DNA of 37,018 nucleotides, taken from NCBI GenBank assembly GCA_025963485.1, contig JAOQAO010000081.1:1-37018 (forward strand), given 5' to 3'. The notes beneath the pieces were generated by a model. It made no database searches. It saw only the letters and a list, made by a program, of their open reading frames with translations, and was not told the DNA's origin. The translations under genes and the position numbers were made by a program. Every line of letters starts with the position of its first letter. Within the stretch, counting starts at the first letter, position 1. This document shows positions 15,320 to 23,292 of the stretch, piece by piece. The stretch is from Bacteroidota bacterium (GTDB taxonomy: Bacteria > Bacteroidota > Bacteroidia > Chitinophagales > LD1).

Positions 15320-16402
15320 ATGGCCGGGACATCACCCTTTCATGATCGACTGCAGGACCTGCGGGATGCTGCAGCATATGATCCGACAGTTTCGTTCACT
15401 GCTAAGAATGAACGCGCGCTTGCAGACAAGCTGATCCTCTCATTTCCCTATTCGCGAAAAAAGCTGTACGATAATATGGCTGCCGGCGTGATATCGGTGT
15501 TCAATGACTATCCCATGCGGAAGGACAAGGCCTATGCTCAAAGCGACCTCTCCGGCCTCATCAAAAACCTGAAAACAGGACTGCCGCGCAAAGCGCCGCT
15601 CTATATACGCGCAGGCAAGAGCCGCACAAAATATAAAGTAACTGTAGATGAGACGATCCGCAAATGGCAGCGCGGTAAAGCAGTGTTCGGCGTGACGGAC
15701 CTGCATTTTCGCGGGACTAAATTTTATGACATGGTCGATGCTGAGTCATTGAGTTATTTCAACCTGCTTTGCGATTGCCCGGAGAATGTATCCTTTCTGG
15801 AGATGCTGACGCTGGTGATCAGCTCCAAAGGGATATTCAGCGATTCGCATTCTGATGATGGAGATGGGAGCAATCACTGTTTCGTCGGCAAGAAGGTCTG
15901 GCTGGCATGGGACAGAGCCGAGGGGCAGAAGAAAGGATTGGAGGATTGTACATATGACAATGTGATGGACCAGGCGGCCTTTGATATGGATGCTTTTCTT
16001 TCGCTTCGTTCGTCGAGGTGGTTTGTGATCTCGGAAAATGAAACGCTGTTCATGCCCGGCAATTTTTCGCACAAAGTGATCACTATAGAATCCTATATAG
16101 GGTTTGGAAGTTTTTATGTGACCATGCCCGGCTATCTCAATACGATCAAGCGATGGACCCTCCGCGACACCTCTGATGTCAAGGGCGACTTCATAAAGAT
16201 CATGAACAAAACTGTTCTGTCTAAACTGAAAAGATTGCGGAGTGCGCAGCAAAGGAAACAGGATGAACTGGGCCTCCATTATCTTAAAGATGCACTGGGA
16301 TCATGGTCGCAGGATCTGGCCAAACCGGATGTGAAACGGCTTAGCAGCAATGCAGTGTTCACAGAATTTTTGAATACAGCTACGGAGCTGCTGGTGAAAT
16401 AA
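15320..16402 (+). CDS. JmjC-like putative Fe(II)/2-oxoglutarate oxygenase
   Basis: Start is ATG 15320 (the ORF track uses a TTG two codons earlier). The middle of this 361-residue cytoplasmic protein resembles a JmjC/cupin core: 'SKGIFSDSHSDDGDGSNH' carries His177-x-Asp179. 'VGKKVWLAW' (Lys192) sits where JmjC proteins have the 2-oxoglutarate lysine. 'LFMPGNFSHKVITIES' carries His251, followed by 'GFGSFYVTMPGYLNTIKRW'. The His-to-His spacing (74) is close to that of KDM2/PHF8-type JmjC domains. This would make it a protein or small-molecule hydroxylase. The flanks (1-140 and 290-361) are unrecognised. The call is by eye, with no search behind it. Confidence 0.6.
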   Translation: MAGTSPFHDRLQDLRDAAAYDPTVSFTAKNERALADKLILSFPYSRKKLYDNMAAGVISVFNDYPMRKDKAYAQSDLSGLIKNLKTGLPRKAPLYIRAGKSRTKYKVTVDETIRKWQRGKAVFGVTDLHFRGTKFYDMVDAESLSYFNLLCDCPENVSFLEMLTLVISSKGIFSDSHSDDGDGSNHCFVGKKVWLAWDRAEGQKKGLEDCTYDNVMDQAAFDMDAFLSLRSSRWFVISENETLFMPGNFSHKVITIESYIGFGSFYVTMPGYLNTIKRWTLRDTSDVKGDFIKIMNKTVLSKLKRLRSAQQRKQDELGLHYLKDALGSWSQDLAKPDVKRLSSNAVFTEFLNTATELLVK

Positions 16403-16447
16403 CTACTTTTTGCTATAATATCATCTGTCAATAAATTAAAATTAGAA

Positions 16448-17398
16448 ATGAAGCATATCCTTTTCTCGATCGTAGTGGTCAGCTGTGTGTCTCTGTCTGC
16501 CATGGCATCAAAGGCCGGTGATACGAGCTCGATAGTCACCTTTGCTATCATAGGAGACTATGGTAGCGGCGACACCAATGAGCTGCATGTGGCCAATATG
16601 GTCGATGGCTGGAACCCGGAGTTCATCATCACCGTCGGCGACAATAGCTATGACGATGACAGTGGTGATAACCTGGATATCAACGTAGGGAGGTATTACG
16701 GCAAGTATATCTACAATCCGAAAAATCCCAAGGTCCACTCAGACCCGAAAGGCAAAGCTTCTTTGCAAAAGAAAAACCTCTTTTTCCCATGCATGGGAAA
16801 TCACGATGCAAAAAATGAAGCATCCTTTACTAACTACCTCGCTTATTTCGATGTGCCAAAGAACTATACTTTCTCGTGGGGGCCTTGTTCCTTTTATTTT
16901 TTCTATAGCGGCCCGCATGGCCATGCCAGTGGCAACGGAGAGTTTGATGCAGAGACCAAGGCCTATATCAATTCGTCGCTTAGCTCTAAAACTGCGGGCG
17001 ATAGTTTTAAGCTGGTCTTCTTTCATCATCCGCCTCATAGCTCCAATATGATGGGCAATCCAAAGATCAATGCTGCATTTGATTTTGATACAATGAATGT
17101 CGACGCCGTGATCTGTGGACATGAGCATCAGTATGAGCGTATCTCACATGCCAGGCCCGGCGTGACGCCGATATATGTGGTCAATGGATCAGGAGGGGCG
17201 GAGCTCACACCGGACAGCCAGATCAGCAGGAGAGCATTAGGTCCGGACCTTGTCAGCAGCTTCCTGGACAATCACCACTTCGGCGCTGTCAAAGCGACGC
17301 TCATCACTACATCAATGAATAAGGTGCTGCATTTCGAATATTATACTGTAGATGGCCAGGGCTCGCATCTGGTGGATCAGTATTTTTTGGAGAAGTGA
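16448..17398 (+). CDS. Secreted purple acid phosphatase-like metallophosphoesterase
   Basis: The 316-residue protein has a signal peptide ('SLSAMASKAG') and all the metal-binding blocks of the calcineurin-like fold: 'GDYG' (Asp37), 'GDNSY' (Asp65, Tyr68), 'GNHD' (118-120), 'FFHHPPH' (His193/194) and 'GHEHQYER' (His225, His227). The Tyr in GDxxY and the GHxHxYER ending match the purple acid phosphatase pattern with a mixed-metal centre. It would release phosphate from organic esters outside the inner membrane. There is no C-terminal sorting domain. It follows the JmjC-like gene by 45 nt on the same strand and may share its transcript. Confidence 0.87.
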   Translation: MKHILFSIVVVSCVSLSAMASKAGDTSSIVTFAIIGDYGSGDTNELHVANMVDGWNPEFIITVGDNSYDDDSGDNLDINVGRYYGKYIYNPKNPKVHSDPKGKASLQKKNLFFPCMGNHDAKNEASFTNYLAYFDVPKNYTFSWGPCSFYFFYSGPHGHASGNGEFDAETKAYINSSLSSKTAGDSFKLVFFHHPPHSSNMMGNPKINAAFDFDTMNVDAVICGHEHQYERISHARPGVTPIYVVNGSGGAELTPDSQISRRALGPDLVSSFLDNHHFGAVKATLITTSMNKVLHFEYYTVDGQGSHLVDQYFLEK

Positions 17399-17461
17399 TT
17401 CCCACCCCACTATTTTTTCCTTATTCCCCCTAATCTATTTTCCCTGCGCACGTACATTGCG

Positions 17462-17541
17462 CAGCAAGGGGCTAATCTTGCTGTCCACCCACCCCGTATT
17501 ATGATTTGCCTTCGTCAGCAGTTGATACGCGGGGATGGGTG
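17462..17541 (+). promoter_or_regulatory. Structured leader region before the DnaA-like gene
   Basis: Two hairpins lie in series: CAGCAAG (17462-17468) with CTTGCTG (17477-17483), and CACCCACCCCGTAT (17486-17499) with ATACGCGGGGATGGGTG (17525-17541, small bulges). They lie 40-120 nt upstream of the start codon. They could end transcription of the preceding gene or fold in the leader of the DnaA-like gene; no T-tract follows directly. Confidence 0.45.
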
Positions 17542-17583
17542 TCTATGACAATGGATACTTCATAAATCATAAATAACAACGCC

Positions 17584-17997
17584 ATGCTAAGAGAAAATAA
17601 CAGTGACCACCACAGCATTCCACATTACTATGTTTATCCGGGCCTGGGCACGGTGAGCGTGCGTACAGTGCAGAGCTGCTATTCACCCGAGGAGCGGATG
17701 GACTTTATCATGAAAGTCATCAAACAGGAGTTTGAGAAACGCTTTGTACTCGATGAGGAGAAGATGTATAACGGCTCCCGGGAGATGCCGCATGCATTGG
17801 CACGTATGTGTTTTTATTATTTCACCCGGAAGCAATGCCCTACGCTGACGCTGCATGAGATAGCCCGTGCGTTCCCCGCTTTGCGCCAGCATCATACTAC
17901 ACTGCTGCATGCCTTTCATGCCATTCAGAATATGATCGACACCAGAGATTCAATGTATTATGATGCGATCATGGCTATCGACGAAAAATTAAGGTGA
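17584..17997 (+). CDS. Orphan DnaA domain IV-like DNA-binding protein
   Basis: This 137-residue protein has no AAA+ ATPase domain. Residues about 66-120 resemble domain IV of DnaA: a helix with 'ALARMCFYYFTRKQ', 'LTLHEIARAFPA' matching the 'LSLPEIGR.FGG' segment, then 'HHTTLLHAFHAIQ' matching the DnaA-box-reading signature 'RDHTTVLHACRKI'. The signature Asp is replaced by His. The N-terminal 60 residues are unlike DnaA. It might bind DnaA-box-like sites as a regulator or replication modulator. It has its own leader with hairpins. I am fairly confident of the fold resemblance and have no evidence for the role. Confidence 0.68.
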   Translation: MLRENNSDHHSIPHYYVYPGLGTVSVRTVQSCYSPEERMDFIMKVIKQEFEKRFVLDEEKMYNGSREMPHALARMCFYYFTRKQCPTLTLHEIARAFPALRQHHTTLLHAFHAIQNMIDTRDSMYYDAIMAIDEKLR

Positions 17998-18107
17998 CCG
18001 GTATCTCCTTTGGGGAAATAAAACAACAGCATGGTGATTTAATATGGTACATATTTTGCAAGAGAATAGGTGGGACATTATCTATTTCATCTCATAAAAT
18101 AAAAGTC

Positions 18108-18332
18108 ATGAATACCACGATCATCAAAGGAACCATGAAAGTCGGATTGGGCAAAGCAGTAAAAAGATGGGCGGGCCTGACGGGCAATAGAAAATTGTAT
18201 GTGGAGGGAGTAGCTGAGGAGTGGATAGGCCGCACCCAGCGATCATACGGGCGGCTCAAAGATGCCTCAAGGGATATAACAAAGATGGTCGCAAAAAGAG
18301 CTAAGAAAATGCATCTGCCGATTCCCGCTTAG
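18108..18332 (+). CDS. CsbD-like stress response protein
   Basis: The ORF track starts at 17994, but ATG 18108 gives the CsbD-like N-terminus: 'MNTTIIKGTMKVGLGKAVKRWAGLTGNRKL', matching the family pattern 'M..d.vkG..Ke..GK.ke..GkltgN..le.eG'. It continues with 'VEGVAEEWIGRTQRSYGRLKD', which fits 'eGk.d...Gk.q..yG..K'. These are small, basic, probably disordered stress-induced proteins (sigma-B regulated in Bacillus) with no known reaction. This one is 74 residues, about the usual length. The 110-base gap after the DnaA-like gene could carry its own promoter. Confidence 0.75.
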   Translation: MNTTIIKGTMKVGLGKAVKRWAGLTGNRKLYVEGVAEEWIGRTQRSYGRLKDASRDITKMVAKRAKKMHLPIPA

Positions 18333-18353
18333 GTATTTAGTGCACCAGAAGAT

Positions 18354-18397
18354 AAAGCCGGGCACGTGGTCAAACACGATTCACCCGGTTTTTTTAT
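18354..18397 (+). terminator. Intrinsic terminator after the CsbD-like gene
   Basis: AAGCCGGGCACGTG... pairs with ...CACCCGGTT around an AAACACG loop and runs into TTTTTTT. Confidence 0.75.
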
Positions 18398-18422
18398 GTC
18401 TGTATGGCAGGCTGCGATATAT

Positions 18423-18453
18423 TTTGCCTTTCCATTTTTGCATTGTACCTTTA
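18423..18453 (+). promoter_or_regulatory. Bacteroidota-type promoter for the 18478 gene
   Basis: TTTG (18423-18426), 19 nt, then TACCTTTA (18446-18453): the best -33/-7 pair in the window, ending 24 nt before the start codon. Confidence 0.6.
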
Positions 18454-18477
18454 GTTTGAAACCAAACCTACCTTGCT

Positions 18478-19902
18478 ATGAAAAGAACATTACTCCTGAC
18501 AAGTATCCTTCTTCTTCAGCTATCATCCATCTTTGCCCAGAATTCTGCGCGTGTGATCGACACGCGGCATGACCTGTTTAGCGCAGGTAGCTGGAGCTAT
18601 TTTGACTCTGCACATTATACCTACAGCGGCTCGCGGGGTGGTATAGACCCGGAGAGCAGCTCGGCGGCTAACTATGATCAGGGGCTGAGACTGATCCCAT
18701 CAGGTATCGCATGGGCTACGGATAGCAGGACCACTAAAACCTATGACGCATCAGACCGTGAGCTGACGTCTATAGTCCAGGTCATGTCTGGCGGCAACTG
18801 GCTGAACTACAGTAAAACGTATAATAACTACGATGCCAATGGCGACCTGATAGAAAGCGGCGGGCAGGGCTGGGATAGTGTAGGTGCTGTATGGCGTGAT
18901 GGCGAAATATTTACGAATACCTATGATGCCAATCATCATAGAGTGACGAGTATAGGTGACAATCACTATTCGCATTACAAAAGCATGGATTCCCTGTATT
19001 ATAATGGCTCTGGCCAGATGATCATCAATATTTATTTCACGTACGACTCTCTGACGGGATATCAATATGCCGCCATGACGCAATACGAATACAATGCCCA
19101 GGGCAAGCAAACAAAAATGATCCAATACACGCGCAATGCCGGTGTATGGGAAAACTACCAGATAGACAGTACGACGTATACCGGTACTGATCCCACCACC
19201 TCCGTGGCGATAATATGGACATCCGGCACCTGGCAGACAGGGCATCGCACAACGTATGAATATGACGCGATGCACAATGATACGCTGAGTACCTACTATC
19301 TGTCAGACTCTCTCCATCAGGGATGGCGCCCTTCGTCGCGCTCTATAGCTGTGTATAATGGCACCAATGACCGTACGCTCATGACGCAGCAACAATACAG
19401 CAATAACACATGGCAGAATAGCCAGCAGACCGCAATGACATATAATAACACGCATGGTGAATTGCTATATATCATTCGCACATGGTCCGCAGGTGCCTGG
19501 CTGGACAATACGAAATATGAGTCAACCTTCAATAGCAACGGATACAAAACGAGCATACTCTTATCGAATTATACCGGAGGTAGCTGGGTGCCTACAGGCC
19601 GGTACTACTATTGGTATGAAGATGTGAATGGGATCAGCGAGGTGAAGAAAAACATAGATACTAAAGCATATCCTGATCCATGCAGGGATAAATTTGAGAT
19701 AGCATATAGCGCAGACAAAGCAGGCGCGGCGACACTCAGGCTATATGACCTGTCAGGTAAACTCGTGAGCACTACAGAAACCTCTACTGTCACCGGTGAC
19801 AATCATATCAGCTGGGAGGCATTTGCCTTATCCGGCGGTATGTACATATATGAACTGAGCATACCCGGAGCTACCGGCAGGGGAAAGGTGATGGTGGAGT
19901 AG
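18478..19902 (+). CDS. T9SS cargo protein with YD-like repeats
   Basis: The 474-residue protein has a signal peptide cut near 'IFAQN'. The body contains roughly ten strand-turn units with phrases such as 'TYNNYDANGDLIES', 'TNTYDANHHRVTS', 'TQYEYNAQGKQTKM' and 'TTYEYDAMHNDT', each paired with a 'SGTWQ/NWLN/GVWEN' strand. This is the YD/RHS-like tandem repeat style common in Bacteroidota exported proteins. The C-terminus is a T9SS type A sorting domain ('KAYPDPCRDK', 'LRLYDLSGKLV', 'GGMYIYELS'); the usual YPNP is YPDP here. It should be a surface-exposed beta-solenoid protein; no enzyme domain is seen. A good promoter precedes it. Confidence 0.85.
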   Translation: MKRTLLLTSILLLQLSSIFAQNSARVIDTRHDLFSAGSWSYFDSAHYTYSGSRGGIDPESSSAANYDQGLRLIPSGIAWATDSRTTKTYDASDRELTSIVQVMSGGNWLNYSKTYNNYDANGDLIESGGQGWDSVGAVWRDGEIFTNTYDANHHRVTSIGDNHYSHYKSMDSLYYNGSGQMIINIYFTYDSLTGYQYAAMTQYEYNAQGKQTKMIQYTRNAGVWENYQIDSTTYTGTDPTTSVAIIWTSGTWQTGHRTTYEYDAMHNDTLSTYYLSDSLHQGWRPSSRSIAVYNGTNDRTLMTQQQYSNNTWQNSQQTAMTYNNTHGELLYIIRTWSAGAWLDNTKYESTFNSNGYKTSILLSNYTGGSWVPTGRYYYWYEDVNGISEVKKNIDTKAYPDPCRDKFEIAYSADKAGAATLRLYDLSGKLVSTTETSTVTGDNHISWEAFALSGGMYIYELSIPGATGRGKVMVE

Positions 19903-20098
19903 AGGCATATTTGTTTTTTTTGGGCTATAGAGATTCTATACATTTGTCTTTTGTAACAACTTTTCGCCGTCGGCGGCTATTTTCTTCCTGTTTTTACAGC
20001 ATTTATCTTGTTTCGCCAACTATTTTTTACACAAGGTAAGCAATTGATTATGAGATATTAGGAACTTTTACTTTGTTTGTAGGCTTATGTCACGTACG

Positions 20099-21073
20099 AT
20101 GGAGCCTACCCATATTCTCGAAATGCTCTCTACCAACAGGGAGTTTCTCAGGCGCAGGAGCGATACCGCGTTGTCAAACCTGTCTATGCTGCACAGCAGC
20201 CTGGATGAGGTGGCAGATGAAGGCGTGATCATCAGCCTCGCGCTGAATGACGCTATCGCATCTATGGTCTTCAGCGCAGACTATGCCGGAGCCATCAGGA
20301 TATCGCAGGCAGTGATAGACCGTTTTCGCAATACAAAATATGTCAATCTGATAGCAAGCCATGAGATGCTGATAGGCAGGTGCTATACTTTTACGCTTGA
20401 CTTCGACCGCGCATGGGAGCATCTGCATATGGCGGAGGCGATCGCCTTTGATGCACTGGAGATAGGCGATGCTACCAGGACTTTGCGTGCAGATATACTG
20501 CATGAGGTAGGCATGACGACGATGCAGTCCGGCAGGGACAAAGATGAGGCGATCCGCTGCTTCGAGAAAGCGCTGAGGATACTGGGCCATGAGGGCCACA
20601 ACAGGCGCAGGGCTGTATGCATCATGGCCATCGGCAATGTCAGGTATGCCGAATCAAGATTTGGAGATGCTCAGAACTACTACATGAGGGCTGAAGCACT
20701 GCTCGAGGAGACAGATGACTACTACAATCTCTCTGCTGCTTTATGCAATCTCGGTGTATGCCATATGTGCCTCGGCGCATACGGGATCGCTGAGGCCTAC
20801 CTCACCCGCTCGCTGGAGATACGCAAAAGGTCTGGCACCTATGGCGATATAGCAGGCAGCTACTACAATCTCGCTGCACTATATGAGCACAGGGGTGAGC
20901 TGGAGCGGGCATACAAGACGATGCTCATCAGCCGCGACTATGCACAGCTGAGCCAGGTCAGGATACTCCAGATCAAGATCGTGAAGGAGCTCGAAATGAT
21001 GTCCCTCTCGCTCGGAGACATATCTGCAGCGGAGGACCATCGCAGCCATCTGCAGGAGATGGAGCGTGCGTAA
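20099..21073 (+). CDS. Cytoplasmic TPR protein, copy 1 of a tandem triplet
   Basis: The start is placed at ATG 20099 because 'MEPTHILEML' aligns with the starts of the two following paralogues; ATG 20087 is four codons upstream and possible. The 324-residue protein has no signal peptide. The N-terminal half is helical ('FLRRRSDTALSNLSML'). The second half carries TPR units such as 'DEAIRCFEKALRILG', 'FGDAQNYYMRAEALLE', 'GIAEAYLTRSLEIRKRSG' and 'YYNLAALYEHRGELERAYKTML'. The arrangement resembles the sensor half of TPR-containing cyclases or regulators, but the output domain is absent. Binding partner unknown. It is the first of three adjacent paralogues. Confidence 0.8.
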   Translation: MEPTHILEMLSTNREFLRRRSDTALSNLSMLHSSLDEVADEGVIISLALNDAIASMVFSADYAGAIRISQAVIDRFRNTKYVNLIASHEMLIGRCYTFTLDFDRAWEHLHMAEAIAFDALEIGDATRTLRADILHEVGMTTMQSGRDKDEAIRCFEKALRILGHEGHNRRRAVCIMAIGNVRYAESRFGDAQNYYMRAEALLEETDDYYNLSAALCNLGVCHMCLGAYGIAEAYLTRSLEIRKRSGTYGDIAGSYYNLAALYEHRGELERAYKTMLISRDYAQLSQVRILQIKIVKELEMMSLSLGDISAAEDHRSHLQEMERA

Positions 21074-21183
21074 GGATCCATTTTCCCCTTTTTGGAGAGC
21101 AGCTTTCACAATATGCGTGTTGGAATGTACTTGTCACGCATTGTAAGTGAATAACTCGCTATGACATGTCGCGTACATTAGTT

Positions 21184-21199
21184 TGTTTCACATGAAACA
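21184..21199. other. parS-like 16-mer (one mismatch)
   Basis: TGTTTCACATGAAACA differs at one central base from the Bacillus parS consensus TGTTNCACGTGAAACA and has seven-base inverted arms. It lies seven bases before the start of TPR copy 2. It could also be an unrelated operator or chance. Confidence 0.3.
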
Positions 21200-21205
21200 C
21201 AGGCA

Positions 21206-22186
21206 ATGGATCCAAAGCAAATTATTGAGATGATCTCCTCAAACAGGAAGTATATCCGGTTGCGAAGCAATATCGCTGTTCAAAACCTCGCTATGCTGCA
21301 CAAAAGTTTTGATGGCGTGGAGGATGAAGAGTGCCAGCTGGCACTGATGCTCAATGATAGTTTTGCAGTAGCTATTTTTGGCGGCGACTATGCCGGCGCT
21401 ATTGAGATATCACTGGCTGCCCTGGAGAATTTTCATGAATCCAATCTGCACTACCTGATGGCCGAACATGAATCGCTGCTCGGCCGCTGCTATACATACA
21501 TTACACAATACGCCACCGCACGGGAGCACCTGCTGCGGGCTGAGGCTTTGGCATTTCACAGGATGCCGGATACTGATGAGGCGAGAGGACTGCGTGCAGA
21601 CATACTGCACAATCTGGCTATGAATAATCACCATGCTGATACGGGTGATGACCTGACTGTAGCCTACCTGGAGCGTGCCCTCGGAATACTGGAAGGAACA
21701 GATTTCTCCAATCGCAAAGGCATATGCCTGATGGGCATCGGCAATGTGAGAATGACCCAGGGGAGGCAGGAGGAAGCGCTATCGTATCAAATGCGTGCCA
21801 TGGAACTTTTTGAGGATGCGGAAACCTTTACAAATCTATCTACGGTCTACTCCAATATAGGTACCTGCTACACACACCTGGGGCAGTTTGAATCTGCGGA
21901 AGTTTATATCATGCGTGGCCTGGATATGCGCACCCGGATGGGCAGCTACTGGGAGATAGCCAATAGCTATTATTCGCTCGCCTCTCTCTATGTCAAGAAA
22001 GGGGAAACCGATATCGCATATGAAAACCTGCTCATCAGCCGTGACTATGCTATGGTCAGCCAGGCACGGGGCATACAGCGGATGATACTCGAAGAGCTCG
22101 AGTCGATGGCTATCAGTCGCGGAGACCTCACTGCCGCTGAGGAGCATCGCTCGCAGCTGATGGAGGTAGGGGCCATCGCTGCCTGA
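21206..22186 (+). CDS. Cytoplasmic TPR protein, copy 2 of a tandem triplet
   Basis: This 326-residue paralogue of the flanking genes starts 'MDPKQIIEMISSNRKYIRLRSN' and keeps the same order of helical units. These include 'TVAYLERALGILE', 'QEEALSYQMRAMELFE', 'FESAEVYIMRGLDMRTRMGSYWEIA' and 'YENLLISRDYAMVSQARG'. There is no signal peptide, membrane span or catalytic domain. It begins 132 nt after copy 1, and that spacer carries a 'TAGTTTG'-type box and the parS-like palindrome, so separate control is possible. Copies 2 and 3 look closer to each other than to copy 1 (for example 'SYWEIANSYY' is in both). The function is unknown. Confidence 0.8.
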   Translation: MDPKQIIEMISSNRKYIRLRSNIAVQNLAMLHKSFDGVEDEECQLALMLNDSFAVAIFGGDYAGAIEISLAALENFHESNLHYLMAEHESLLGRCYTYITQYATAREHLLRAEALAFHRMPDTDEARGLRADILHNLAMNNHHADTGDDLTVAYLERALGILEGTDFSNRKGICLMGIGNVRMTQGRQEEALSYQMRAMELFEDAETFTNLSTVYSNIGTCYTHLGQFESAEVYIMRGLDMRTRMGSYWEIANSYYSLASLYVKKGETDIAYENLLISRDYAMVSQARGIQRMILEELESMAISRGDLTAAEEHRSQLMEVGAIAA

Positions 22187-22243
22187 TCCTGAGTCCGGAG
22201 ATATTTAGTACCTTGTCTATTCACTACCCCAAAAAGCACATCC

Positions 22244-23212
22244 ATGGATCCCAGTCAGATCTGCGACATGATCACCACCAACCGGGAGTACATCAAGCTC
22301 AAAAGCAATATCGCCTTGCAAAACCTTGCCATGCTCCACCGGAGTTTTGACCATGTAGAGGATGATGCCTGTATACTGGGCCTGATGCTCAATGACAGTA
22401 TGGCGGCGCTGATATTTAGTGCGGATTATGCGGGTAGCATTGCGATCTCACAGCGCGCCATCGACCGGTTCCAGGATACCAGAGAGAAATACCTCATAGC
22501 AAATCACGAGTCAGTGCTGGGCCGCTGCTATACATTTACTCTCAAATATGCTGAGGGCCGGGATTACCTGCTGATGGCTGAGGCCAATGCCTTGGGGTTG
22601 GAGCTGACTGATGAGGTCAGAGCATTGCTGGGAGATATCCTGCACGACCTGGCAATGAATAACCATCATGCAGGTGGCGATACAGAGGAGTCTATCTCTT
22701 ATCTTGACCGCGCACTTGCCGTCCTGGAGCCGACCTCCATGCGTACACGCAAAGGTGTCTGCCTGATGGGCAAAGGCAATGTGCGGTTCAATGGACAAAG
22801 GATAGAGGAGGCGCTGGTCTTTTATAAAGAAGCGGAAGCATTTTTTGAAGGTACGGAGAGCATGAGCAATCTCTCTGCGATACTGTGCAATATAGGTATG
22901 AGCTACACCAATCTCGGACGCCTCGATGAAGCTGAGCCATATCTCATGCGCGCATTGGAGCTAAGAATACGGCTGGGCAGCTACTGGGAGATAGCCAACA
23001 GCTACTACAATATATCTGACTACTATAGAGCCAGAAACGAGATAGACAGGGCATATGATCAAATGCTCCAGGCGCGGGACTATGCGCTCGTCAGCCAGAC
23101 CCGCGGACTCAAGCTACTCATACTCGGTGAACTCGAAACCATGGCACTCGCTATGGGCAATGCCGATGCTGCGGCTGAGCACCACAAGCAATATCTGGAG
23201 CTGGATCATTGA
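22244..23212 (+). CDS. Cytoplasmic TPR protein, copy 3 of a tandem triplet
   Basis: The third paralogue, 322 residues, starts 'MDPSQICDMITTNREYIKLKSN'. Shared landmarks are 'LMLNDSMAALIFSADYAGSIAIS' (copies 1 and 2 have close versions), 'LGRCYTFTLKYAEGRDYLLMAEA', 'LHDLAMNNHHA' (nearly identical in copy 2) and 'GSYWEIANSYYNIS'. It begins 57 nt after copy 2, close enough for one transcript. It faces the convergent SanA-like gene. No output domain is present. As for the other copies, a scaffold or titration role is possible, but nothing in the sequence shows it. Confidence 0.8.
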   Translation: MDPSQICDMITTNREYIKLKSNIALQNLAMLHRSFDHVEDDACILGLMLNDSMAALIFSADYAGSIAISQRAIDRFQDTREKYLIANHESVLGRCYTFTLKYAEGRDYLLMAEANALGLELTDEVRALLGDILHDLAMNNHHAGGDTEESISYLDRALAVLEPTSMRTRKGVCLMGKGNVRFNGQRIEEALVFYKEAEAFFEGTESMSNLSAILCNIGMSYTNLGRLDEAEPYLMRALELRIRLGSYWEIANSYYNISDYYRARNEIDRAYDQMLQARDYALVSQTRGLKLLILGELETMALAMGNADAAAEHHKQYLELDH

Positions 23213-23292
23213 TATTTAGCAGGCTGGATCTTTGATTGCCATGGCTAGAGATGAAAGGGAAGATGCCGTATTTTATTAGATCCGATAATGGA

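Noticed and set aside
15746-16279. Minus-strand ORF of 177 aa opposite the JmjC-like gene
   Set aside because: Antisense shadow; the plus-strand reading has conserved motifs.
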